NCBI RefSeq assembly: GCF_017812015.1
Contig: NZ_JADQTN010000002.1
Location: 744,001 to 808,000 of the forward strand
Direction: 5' to 3'
Length of the DNA: 64,000 bases
DNA from: Pontixanthobacter sp. CEM42
Lineage (GTDB): Bacteria; Pseudomonadota; Alphaproteobacteria; Sphingomonadales; Sphingomonadaceae
The notes under the pieces were generated by a model that had not been told where the DNA came from, searched no databases, and worked only from the letters and a program-made list of their open reading frames with translations. The position numbers were made by a program, and so were the translations under genes. Below, piece by piece: positions 26,810-34,845 of the stretch (its first letter is position 1; each line of letters opens with the position of its first letter).

Positions 26810-29800
26810 ATGTCTTCTAAACCAAGTAATTCGATTGACACATTCGGCAGGATTGAGACCAGCTCAGAAATTACTGTTGCTTCTGAACCAAGTGGCCCCC
26901 AAGAACCGCTGGAAACGACTGGCGGCAATCCATTGGACGAAACCTCCGACTGCGCCCCCTTTGTTGACCTGGCACCCATTGACAATGCCGATCTGAAGCG
27001 TGGCTACCGTGACGCAATGCAATTTGCGATGGCGAATAGTCGGATTTTCAACATCGCTTTGAGTGGTCCATATGGGTCTGGCAAAAGTAGCATCATCTCC
27101 ACGTTCGAAAAACAAAATCCAAAGTATCGCTTTCTCAAGATATCGCTGGCATCGTTCAGCGAAGCTGACGAGAGCAAGATCGAAACCGTTGATATCGAGC
27201 GCAGCATTTTGCAGCAGATGCTCTACGGAGCGTCAGCCAACGATCTGCCATTTTCGAGATTTAAGAGGATTGCGACTCCACAGCATTCGCTTTTCAAATC
27301 CTTAGCGTTTGTATTTTGGGCTCTAACATCATTTTACGTCATCAATGATTGGGAGTGGTTTACCTATCTTAATGCATCAAACCACATCCATTGGGGCAAG
27401 GTTTTTGTCTGGGCTTTCGTACTTGCGGGCACTGTCTACCTTGTTTCGCAGGCTTACAGGTCATCATTCGGTCATTCGCTAAAAAAGATATCACTAAAAA
27501 ACGCCGAGATTGAGACTCAAGAGTTGACTGAAAGATCGGTTCTAAACCATCATCTCGACGAGATAATCTACTTCTTTCAAGAGACGGATTACGACGTCGT
27601 TGTAATCGAAGATTTGGACCGCTTTGAAAACCCAGAAATTTTCGTAAAACTACGGGAAATAAATCGGTTGATCAACGGCCATGCAAGAAGTCTGAAACCG
27701 ACGAAATTTCTGTACGCCCTTAGAGATGATATGTTCCTCAACAGGAACAGAGCAAAATTCTTCGACTTTATTATTCCTGTAATTCCAATAATAAATTCGT
27801 CAAACTCGCTTGATAAAATGCAGGAGCGTTTGCTCAATCATAACTTTTCAAAGGACATCGATCAGGAATTTCTCCGTGAAGTCTCACTTTACTTAGATGA
27901 CCTACGGCTAATACAAAATATTTTCAATGAGTTAGTGGTCTATCATGAGCGTCTAAAAAGCGACAAGTTTGATGTCACCAAACTGCTCGCGATGATTATC
28001 TACAAGAACCAATATCCAAGTGACTTTGAGCAGCTACATCATGGAAAGGGCGCGTTTTTTAGCATATGCGCTCAGCGCTCACGATACCTTTCGGACCTGA
28101 AGGCGAACATGCAAAGCGAGATAGATGCTCTGCATGAGAAAATTGCACGGTCGGACCAAGAAGAGGCTGCATCAATTGATGATCTGGTTCGAATTTATTT
28201 CGCACAAATCTTAAGCCATGTCCCTGATGGCACGCCATTTTGCCGGCTGGTAACTGATCAAGGCGAATTTGGCTTTTCTGACTCATTGGATGTTGACAAA
28301 ATTAGGTCGCTGATCGGCCAGGACGACATAAGGATTGGTAATCATCAGCAAGTGCATCCTAGCCACCAGATGTCACTTGGTGTGTCATTTGATGAGATCG
28401 AGAACGAACTGAACCCAACGGAAACGTTTCTGGAGCGAGTTGCCAATATTGAGAATAGAACAGCAAAACGAAGGGCAGTCCTCAATAAGGAGGTCGAGCA
28501 ACTTGAGCGAGATATATCGCGCGCAAACAGGATGCCATTTTCAGAATTGCTTGAGAAGGTAGAGATCGATTACGCGCAAACATTGGAAGCAAACGATATC
28601 GCCGATGGCAGATTGCTTGTCTATCTCGTAAAAAATGGCCACCTTGATGACAACTACTACCAATACACATCCAGCTTCCACGAAGGACGACTGAGTCTAG
28701 CGGATCGCGACTTCTTACTCAACATTCGAAGTTTTGGGGAGCCCGAACCACTTCAGCCTTTAGATAATCCGGAAGAAGTCCGCCGGAACATGCGTCAGGA
28801 CGATTTTCGAAGTCGGAATGCATTCAACGTTGAGTTGATAGACCACTTACTAAGCAATCCAGTTCTTCATTCGACCGAGGTGAATCGCTTTGTCCAATAT
28901 GTATCTGAAAACTTTGAGCGGTCAGAGGATTTCATTAGAACTTACTATCAACAGGGCCAACATTCCGGCGTCCTTTTGCAGCACCTGGTAACAGGTTGGC
29001 ATGGCTTCCTTGACGCAGCGGTCTCCGCAGACACAAGTTTAGAACATATGAGGCAAATTGTTGGCTTTTCGAATGATAAGACCATTGTCGAGAAGCTAAA
29101 AGCTAGTGCGGTTGTCTCAGATTATATCGCCAATAATGGCCCACTTCTATTTGCGGACAACCCGCCAAACGAAAATGAACTTGATCTGCTCAATGAGCTA
29201 GACGTCAAGTTCCCTGACTTGTCTTTGCTTGCTCCCATTGATGGGCTTCAGAAATTTGCAGAGAAGCACGATCTATATCGCCTGAACCCGACCAATGTAG
29301 TGCAACTGCTTAATCAAGAGAAGCGCGACGACGGTTCGCCTGAAGATACGGCGCTTTATGCGAACTACTCCTGCATCCTCGCCGCGACGAGCAGTCCGGT
29401 CAGGACCTACGTTGGCAAGAATATCTCAGCATATGTCTCCGATGTATTTTTGGAACTAACGGAAAATACCCAAGAGAATGAGGAGGCGATTCTCTCGTTG
29501 TTGGAAAATTCTGAAATTGATGTTGCTGAAAAGAAGCGCATCATCTCAAAGCAAGATCACACATTTAAATCCTTCGATGGATTGCCCCTTGCGTTGTGGA
29601 CCCATGCGCTCAGTGAAGCGAAGGTACGTTTGTCATGGGCGGGTGTATCAGCATTCTTGAGTGAAATTGGCGAAGAAAAGTCTGTATTGGTCCAAGCGAT
29701 GCAAACTCAAGCAAATCTAGAAAGCCTTTGTAGCGCAGGCATGACCATCGCTGAGATTGGTGAGGATGAAGCCCTGAAAGTATCCGATCTGATATTTGAA

Positions 29801-30493
29801 AACGATAATTTTGGCGACGACGAATACAACTCACTCATCCAGCGCATGCCCTACCGGTACAATGTGTTTCCCTCCGAGGTTAGCGAGTTGAAGATATCCA
29901 GCCTCTTAGACCTAGCCAAAATGAACTTGAATCGTGAAACGTTCGATTTCTGTAGCGGAAAGGATGAGCTGCAAGCGAAGCTAATCGCTGCAAACTTTCA
30001 AGAATATATCGACAACAAGGATAAGTACGTAATTGGCGCTGGCGTGCGCAAAAAACTTTTGGGAGGCGATCTAGGGAATGAAAAGAAGGTCCAGCTCGCT
30101 CATGACATAGCTTTAGACGCAATTGCCGATGACAACGACCTTCTACAGTTGCTGGCGAATCTGTTTGCGGCTCCCGATACCGACTTATCGAAATTTGATA
30201 ACAGGGAGATTCTGCGCGCGGTCATTAGAGCGGCATCCAGTCCTGAAAAAGCGATAGAATTACTGACGAAGAGCATGGCAAAATGGAACGAACCGGATGT
30301 CATGCAATTTTTAAAAGACTTGCCCTATCCCTATTATCAGATTGCTAGTTACGGCAGGCGTCCGACGTTACCCAGTTCGGAAAGTAACTTAAAACTGCTG
30401 ACCGCGTTAGCGTCTCGCCGTTTCATATCTTCATATTCATCTGGATGGTCCCGCCTACGCGTAAATACCAAGCATAAGAAGCCTGTTACCTAA
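26810..30493 (+). CDS. YobI-like P-loop NTPase with two membrane helices (candidate defence protein)
   Basis: 1227 residues. Walker A GPYGSGKSS is at 86-94 and Walker B VVVIEDLDRF at 263-272, with two hydrophobic helices between them (about 161-180 and 197-214). A membrane-inserted P-loop of this layout is the KAP/YobI family. The remaining about 900 residues are helical and acidic with no named domain, and could be a sensor. KAP-like NTPases are found in mobile defence islands. Base composition is more AT-rich than the host chromosome. It stands alone between the PD-(D/E)XK-like and recombinase genes. Confidence 0.8.
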   Translation: MSSKPSNSIDTFGRIETSSEITVASEPSGPQEPLETTGGNPLDETSDCAPFVDLAPIDNADLKRGYRDAMQFAMANSRIFNIALSGPYGSGKSSIISTFEKQNPKYRFLKISLASFSEADESKIETVDIERSILQQMLYGASANDLPFSRFKRIATPQHSLFKSLAFVFWALTSFYVINDWEWFTYLNASNHIHWGKVFVWAFVLAGTVYLVSQAYRSSFGHSLKKISLKNAEIETQELTERSVLNHHLDEIIYFFQETDYDVVVIEDLDRFENPEIFVKLREINRLINGHARSLKPTKFLYALRDDMFLNRNRAKFFDFIIPVIPIINSSNSLDKMQERLLNHNFSKDIDQEFLREVSLYLDDLRLIQNIFNELVVYHERLKSDKFDVTKLLAMIIYKNQYPSDFEQLHHGKGAFFSICAQRSRYLSDLKANMQSEIDALHEKIARSDQEEAASIDDLVRIYFAQILSHVPDGTPFCRLVTDQGEFGFSDSLDVDKIRSLIGQDDIRIGNHQQVHPSHQMSLGVSFDEIENELNPTETFLERVANIENRTAKRRAVLNKEVEQLERDISRANRMPFSELLEKVEIDYAQTLEANDIADGRLLVYLVKNGHLDDNYYQYTSSFHEGRLSLADRDFLLNIRSFGEPEPLQPLDNPEEVRRNMRQDDFRSRNAFNVELIDHLLSNPVLHSTEVNRFVQYVSENFERSEDFIRTYYQQGQHSGVLLQHLVTGWHGFLDAAVSADTSLEHMRQIVGFSNDKTIVEKLKASAVVSDYIANNGPLLFADNPPNENELDLLNELDVKFPDLSLLAPIDGLQKFAEKHDLYRLNPTNVVQLLNQEKRDDGSPEDTALYANYSCILAATSSPVRTYVGKNISAYVSDVFLELTENTQENEEAILSLLENSEIDVAEKKRIISKQDHTFKSFDGLPLALWTHALSEAKVRLSWAGVSAFLSEIGEEKSVLVQAMQTQANLESLCSAGMTIAEIGEDEALKVSDLIFENDNFGDDEYNSLIQRMPYRYNVFPSEVSELKISSLLDLAKMNLNRETFDFCSGKDELQAKLIAANFQEYIDNKDKYVIGAGVRKKLLGGDLGNEKKVQLAHDIALDAIADDNDLLQLLANLFAAPDTDLSKFDNREILRAVIRAASSPEKAIELLTKSMAKWNEPDVMQFLKDLPYPYYQIASYGRRPTLPSSESNLKLLTALASRRFISSYSSGWSRLRVNTKHKKPVT

Positions 30494-30541
30494 GCAAGCA
30501 TCTAACGCATCGACCTGCTTGTAGGGGTATACGCACCCGAG

Positions 30542-30569
30542 GAGACGCACGGCGTCCACGGACCGTCTC
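30542..30569. repeat. Nested inverted repeat before the serine recombinase
   Basis: GAGACG (30542-30547) and CGTCTC (30564-30569) enclose GTCC-AC-GGAC (30554-30563). It lies 49 bases after the NTPase gene and 73 before the recombinase. It may be a recombination (res-like) site or a weak terminator. Confidence 0.35.
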
Positions 30570-30642
30570 ATACGAGTTACTACACGATTTTGAGGCGCTA
30601 AATTCTCAGGACTCAAGAACCAAATGAGGCAGGAGAATTGCA

Positions 30643-31200
30643 ATGACGATGGTAGGTTATGCTCGCGTAAGCAGCAGCTCACAATGTTTGGAACTTCAAG
30701 AGCAACAGTTGGCCGAGAACGGCTGTGAGAAGCTCTTCTCAGAGAAAGCTAGCGGAACATCAACTGGCAGTCGCGACGCTCTTCAGGACGCGCTAGAATG
30801 GCTTCGCGAGGGGGATACCTTGGTAGTCACCCGGCTGGACCGATTAGCTCGATCTGGCAAAGACCTTCATGCCATCATTGACCAGCTTCAGGCAAAGCAG
30901 GTCGGCTTTCGCTGCCTTCAACAAGGTGCCGTCGATACCACAACAAGCATGGGGAAGCTGGTACTAGGAATTCTGGGGGCAGTAGCTGAATTCGAAACTG
31001 ACATTCGCAAGGAGCGGCAGCGCGAAGGTATCGAGAAAGCTAAGAAGCGCGGCGTTTACAAAGGTCGGCCAGCAAGCATCGATGCAGGTAAGATCAGAAG
31101 CATGAATGCGGCTGGTTTGGGTGCCAGCGCTATCGCTAAGGAAATGGGAATCGGACGAGCGAGCGTTTATCGATTGTTGGCAGTGTCTGAGTCAAAATAG
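30643..31200 (+). CDS. Serine recombinase (resolvase/invertase family)
   Basis: 185 residues; ATG at 30643 with AGGAG upstream. The N-terminal catalytic domain has GYARVSSSSQ with the nucleophile Ser, then VVTRLDRLARS, and LGAVAEFETDIRKERQREGI before a C-terminal HTH (AGLGASAIAKEMGIGRASVYRLL). All conserved catalytic Arg positions are visible. It resembles Tn3-type resolvases and may resolve or invert part of this island. Confidence 0.93.
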   Translation: MTMVGYARVSSSSQCLELQEQQLAENGCEKLFSEKASGTSTGSRDALQDALEWLREGDTLVVTRLDRLARSGKDLHAIIDQLQAKQVGFRCLQQGAVDTTTSMGKLVLGILGAVAEFETDIRKERQREGIEKAKKRGVYKGRPASIDAGKIRSMNAAGLGASAIAKEMGIGRASVYRLLAVSESK

Positions 31201-31295
31201 GCCTTGATGTATTACTCAACAGAAAATGTTCGGATATCCGTGATCAGGAACAATGCGTCACAGCATTTCATCGACAGCCTCTTTCGCCTTATAGC

Positions 31296-32132
31296 ATGCG
31301 CGACGCATCATCAGTTTTGAAAGTGCATACAGCGATGGAAGCAATTTGGTTGATCAAGGACGCCGACGGCTATCCGCTCGATGCAAGGTTGGAAATCGAT
31401 GGCGGCGCGATAACTTTGCATAGTCGCAGCGGCGGGCCTCCCAGAAACACAAAATACCAGATGGCGCTCGGACTAATTCTATCCCGTCTTAGCAGCCACT
31501 CCGACCAGACAATCGATCGAATTGTATTGGATTCTAACCGCGTAAGGCATTTGCCGATTTCAGACCGAGTGCTGGCCACACAATCCGACGTTATTGAAAC
31601 TTCCATCGAGCGACTGCAGAGCAGTATCGGTAGGCGGATGAGAGATTTTGCTAAGTCGGCCAACGCCAAAAAGCATGGGAACTCAACGAAGCGGTTGCGC
31701 ATCGAAACTAAGCTTCGCCAGACCGAAGCCATTCGGATTATACGGGCAACCTCTTATGAGAATGCCGTTGCGGCATTGCTGTCTCATCAGAAAAGCAGTG
31801 ACGAAACGTTGTCGGATGAAGATCGAGGATTCGTTGAGGGGGCGCCACGAAGGGTGCACCATCTTAGGCGTGAACGGGCGCATGGCCTATCAGCGAAAAA
31901 GAAGGCTGAGTATCGTCGTATACACGGAAAACTAGTATGCGAACGATGCGGCTTTGACCCCGTCGAAGAATATGGTGCTGTTGCAGGTGAAGCTTGTATC
32001 GAAGTGCATCATACTATTCCGATTGCAACAATGATGCCAGGGCAGAAGACAAGGCTCGCAGACTTACAGTGCCTATGCGCCAACTGCCATCGAGTCTTGC
32101 ACGAGGAATTGCGGCTAGAAGAAGATACCTGA
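31296..32132 (+). CDS. HNH endonuclease, McrA-like C-terminal domain
   Basis: 278 residues. The C-terminal HNH domain has a zinc site (Cys215/Cys218 and Cys261/Cys264) around EVHHTIPI (Glu236, His238, His239) and NCHRVLHEE, typical of McrA-like nucleases. The N-terminal 190 residues are of unknown fold and could recognise modified or specific DNA. ATG at 31296; an in-frame ATG at 31335 also exists. It is directly after the recombinase and before a terminator-like hairpin. A type IV restriction role is plausible but inferred. Confidence 0.85.
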   Translation: MRDASSVLKVHTAMEAIWLIKDADGYPLDARLEIDGGAITLHSRSGGPPRNTKYQMALGLILSRLSSHSDQTIDRIVLDSNRVRHLPISDRVLATQSDVIETSIERLQSSIGRRMRDFAKSANAKKHGNSTKRLRIETKLRQTEAIRIIRATSYENAVAALLSHQKSSDETLSDEDRGFVEGAPRRVHHLRRERAHGLSAKKKAEYRRIHGKLVCERCGFDPVEEYGAVAGEACIEVHHTIPIATMMPGQKTRLADLQCLCANCHRVLHEELRLEEDT

Positions 32133-32145
32133 CCTAATTGCCTCG

Positions 32146-32175
32146 AAACGGTAATATGCCTTCGTATTACCGTTT
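32146..32175. terminator. Bidirectional hairpin between convergent genes
   Basis: AAACGGTAATA (32146-32156) and TATTACCGTTT (32165-32175) form a perfect 11-bp stem with an 8-base loop. It lies 13 bases after the HNH gene and 19 before the end of the convergent exported-protein gene. Confidence 0.7.
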
Positions 32176-32194
32176 CAGGACAAGGTTGCAGACT

Positions 32195-32734
32195 TCATCG
32201 ACCAACAAGTGCGTCTTCATATTGCCTGCGGCTGATTTCAGCCGCCTGACAGTTGGTGCCGTAGCTTCTGCAAGATAGCTCCAGAGATTCAGCTGCGTTG
32301 CGCAAGTGTCCCAACATTTGCGGGTCGGCGGCACTTTCTATAGAGGGCGCGCTTGAACCGACCGCAGAAATTGCATCGTCAGCAGCTCGCTCTAATTCGT
32401 CAAGATCGTCAGTGGAGCTAGCAGGGATGCTATTGCTTTCGCCTAGCAACTCACTTGTGACCTGAGCGCTGGCCCGGTTGCCGATGCTGAACGCTGCTTC
32501 AGCAGCTTCTTGGTAGAAGCGAGCTTTTGCAAAGTCGCCATCAATTCGCGCTTCTTCGTGAAGCTGGAATGCATTTCGGGCATCCTCAAGAGCGTTTTTG
32601 GCATCAATATCTGCATCACCGGTAGGAATACGAACTAGCCCATTGTGAGTGGTTGGTTGTGGGTCGTGCAATACAGCGTACGATGCTCCTGCAAGAGCAA
32701 TAGCTCCGATGGCCCAGTACATTCGTGATTTCAT
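32195..32734 (-). CDS. Small exported or membrane-anchored protein of unknown function
   Basis: 179 residues from the ATG at 32734, with GAGGCT upstream. Residues 5-22 form a signal or anchor helix. The rest is helical and acidic (DARNAFQLHEEARIDGDFAKA...), with no named domain; TPR-like helices are conceivable. Two cysteines near the C-terminus could form a disulphide. It is part of the island by position and composition. Confidence 0.6.
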   Translation of the reverse strand: MKSRMYWAIGAIALAGASYAVLHDPQPTTHNGLVRIPTGDADIDAKNALEDARNAFQLHEEARIDGDFAKARFYQEAAEAAFSIGNRASAQVTSELLGESNSIPASSTDDLDELERAADDAISAVGSSAPSIESAADPQMLGHLRNAAESLELSCRSYGTNCQAAEISRRQYEDALVGR

Positions 32735-33108
32735 TTGATAGCCTCTCAAGTCTGGATTGAAGAGGCATTCCCGGTCTAAGCCGGGTGTTAGTAACCCTGC
32801 GTCACCACAAGGCGCCGCCGCTTTTAGGCAGGGCCTTGGACATGGCGACAGCCACCCGGCAGACAAAACTGTCCACCGGCGGTGACGTTCTGAGGTTACT
32901 AAGCCCCACGCTCAGGACTGACTGAACGCAAAATTCAAATAGGGGTTCTCGATTGGCTGTGCAAGCGACACTGCCTTGGGCTGACGGCTGAACCTAACAC
33001 TTTACATGTAATTCAACTGAGAGCTTATTTCGTTTTGCTTGCAGAAGAGCCGACTAGCCAATTTGTAGAGGTTGGACATGCTGCCGAGCCTGCCAATCCT
33101 TGAAACGA
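32735..33108. other. Intergenic region carrying a long interrupted inverted repeat
   Basis: 374 bases between two - strand genes with no supported gene. It contains the 115-base inverted-repeat structure listed separately, in the leader region of the exported-protein gene. Confidence 0.55.
32788..32902. repeat. Long interrupted inverted repeat (possible structured RNA or origin)
   Basis: Outer arms TTAGTAACC (32788-32796) and GGTTACTAA (32894-32902), inner arms CGTCACC (32800-32806) and GGTGACG (32881-32887), with further GC-rich complementary blocks (CGCCGCCG / CCGGCGG) inside. The four arm segments are perfectly complementary in nested order, which makes chance unlikely. It could be a leader RNA of the exported-protein gene, or a single-strand origin for a mobile element. 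Confidence 0.5.
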
Positions 33109-34239
33109 TCACCTAGTCAAAGTGGCCGATAACTCTGAAAGTGATCTGAGCTCATCCTTGATAAGTTCGATCTTGTCGATACGGCTTCTGGCTATCGGCT
33201 TTTGCAGCATTTTTAGACGTCTATGAAATTGGTCAATCGTGACTCCAATCTCCGCTAGATCATCCTCAAGTTGATTGATCTCACAAAGCTCCCATAGCGC
33301 TAAATTTTGGTGATCGCCTTCCGCCGCGAGCCTTGTGACGTTCCTTAGCGTGTTGGATGGCGCGTGTGTTCCACCACCTATTGGACAGCCATAATATGCC
33401 AAAATTGACGAGCAAATATGGTTGAAGCATTCGTAAGCAGAACGCCAAAACTCAGCTTGGCTACAATCATCAGCGGTCAGGATGCTAAGGTGTTTCGACG
33501 TCCGTTCTGCATCATGGGCCATTACATCGTCACGATTACTTGCGAAGATTAGCCAAGGATGAGGCAACTGGGTCGCCAAGTCTACGGCAAGCATGAGGGC
33601 CGTGTCGTAGCGAATATGGTAGATGCCAAGGCGTCTGATGCATTCGATGATTTCAGAGGACATATGATCGATGTTTCTACTCGATACGACCTCACTTAGT
33701 CTGTAGCTTTTGCCCAAAACGTGCCGAAGCACGTTGGGCACAAATGTCTCTACAACATACCGGTAAGTGATTGGTTGAGTTTCGCCGTTCTCAAACACAA
33801 TCATATTTATGTGCTTGGGATTACCAAAGTTTCGAGCATACTTCGCTGCCATATCCTGTCTTTCTTTTATCGACAGGCCCAGTTCAGCCATACCAGAGAT
33901 TGAGTGAGACACTGCACGACGAATATGTGCGGTAGAAAATTTGCCGCCTTCGCGCTCAACTGACTCTTGGATAAAGGGAAATATGTGCAGCGCGATCAAG
34001 AGTGCGGTTCTGGCCGGTATTCCAATATTGACCAGTGAAGATATCAACTTTTCTGAGTCGAATTCGGCTACGGCGTCTGTTGAAACCGCCAAGCTGCCAT
34101 ACTCGCTGGTCACGCGTTGATCTACTTCGGCGAGCCCCCTTTCGACCTCCTGAATAGGTCGAGTTATGAAGACCTTGCTGAGGTGATTGTCGCGCCCAGC
34201 AACCATGTTGCCGTCGCCATCTATGTCTTGTTCGGCCAT
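33109..34239 (-). CDS. Protein with N-terminal GDGNMVAGRD motif, unknown function
   Basis: 376 residues. The first 17 residues contain GDGNMVAGRD (residues 8-17). After a short linker the remainder is a mostly helical globular protein with no named domain and no membrane helix. The same motif is at the C-terminus of the small membrane protein encoded 20 bases upstream. Motifs of the GNxxxAGRD kind are common in bacterial conflict-system proteins in my experience, where they occur as short tags; the meaning here is inference. Confidence 0.65.
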   Translation of the reverse strand: MAEQDIDGDGNMVAGRDNHLSKVFITRPIQEVERGLAEVDQRVTSEYGSLAVSTDAVAEFDSEKLISSLVNIGIPARTALLIALHIFPFIQESVEREGGKFSTAHIRRAVSHSISGMAELGLSIKERQDMAAKYARNFGNPKHINMIVFENGETQPITYRYVVETFVPNVLRHVLGKSYRLSEVVSSRNIDHMSSEIIECIRRLGIYHIRYDTALMLAVDLATQLPHPWLIFASNRDDVMAHDAERTSKHLSILTADDCSQAEFWRSAYECFNHICSSILAYYGCPIGGGTHAPSNTLRNVTRLAAEGDHQNLALWELCEINQLEDDLAEIGVTIDQFHRRLKMLQKPIARSRIDKIELIKDELRSLSELSATLTR

Positions 34240-34259
34240 GCTATGGAGATCAAGCAGCT

Positions 34260-34490
34260 TTAACTTACATCACGTCCAGCGACCTTATTCTTGTCACCTT
34301 GCACTGATTGGATGTGGCCGCTGTTATTCTTGTAAATACTATTGACCCTGAACAACGCAAACAGCGACACGCAAAGCGACAAAAAAGAGCAAGCAGCCGA
34401 AAAAATTTCAATGTTAGTCAAAGTACAGCCCCCAAAAGTTATAGTGACTATTGAGCAATGCTTGACGCAAATCAAGTCGATTTGCATCAA
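34260..34490 (-). CDS. Small membrane protein ending in GDKNKVAGRD
   Basis: Up to 76 residues from the ATG at 34490. A TTG at 34421 preceded by GGGGGCT would give 53 residues and may be the true start. One membrane helix (SAACSFLSLCVSLFALF) is followed by a cytoplasmic tail ending in VQGDKNKVAGRDVS. The tail motif is the same as the N-terminal motif of the following gene, 20 bases downstream. It was probably cotranscribed and may dock the larger protein at the membrane; that is inference. Confidence 0.6.
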   Translation of the reverse strand: MMQIDLICVKHCSIVTITFGGCTLTNIEIFSAACSFLSLCVSLFALFRVNSIYKNNSGHIQSVQGDKNKVAGRDVS

Positions 34491-34539
34491 GAAATTTGTT
34501 CATATCCCCTTTGGGGGCAGATGCTGCTTGGGCGAGTCC

Positions 34540-34559
34540 AAGGGGTTCGATTTGGGGGT
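34540..34559 (+). repeat. 20-bp direct repeat, right copy
   Basis: AAGGGGTTCGATTTGGGGGT, one base different from 22812-22831 and in the same orientation, 11.7 kb away. It marks the right end of the island. Confidence 0.6.
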
Positions 34560-34621
34560 GACTGCCTCACGAGCAAGAATAAACTGCATATAAAACAGTA
34601 GTCTAGGGACAGGGTATGGTT

Positions 34622-34637
34622 ACTCTTCTGGCACCAG
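34622..34637 (+). repeat. Candidate attR: decayed tRNA-Leu 3' end
   Basis: ACTCTTCTGGCACCAG matches the tRNA-Leu end at 22686-22701 apart from one missing G and one terminal base. It is on the same strand and at the point where chromosome-like genes resume. Confidence 0.4.
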
Positions 34638-34845
34638 CACTAGGTTCCAAGGCATCCCGAGAGAACTTTTACTATTGGCGGAATTCTGTCTTTTGCAAGC
34701 CAGTTCTAGTCTCGGGATATCCAAGCAAAGTGCAGGGCGGCCAACATCAAGCTGAAACATCGCGGCTCCGCGACTTCGGGAGGGGCTTTCGTTAGTCTGA
34801 TCGCACCGCCTCGGGCGCAGTTCGATTGGTTCGGCGCAAATTTGC

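Larger units (their letters stand above)
34491..34845. other. Island boundary region without a gene
   Basis: 355 bases. It carries the right copy of the 20-bp direct repeat, the degenerate tRNA-Leu 3' end, and a 9-bp inverted repeat (ATCCCGAGA at 34654-34662 and TCTCGGGAT at 34710-34718). No coding frame is supported. Confidence 0.6.

Noticed and set aside
32788-32902. Interpretation as an integron attC site or cobalamin riboswitch
   Set aside because: The end sequences do not fit the GTTRRRY/RYYYAAC core, and no riboswitch consensus blocks are present.
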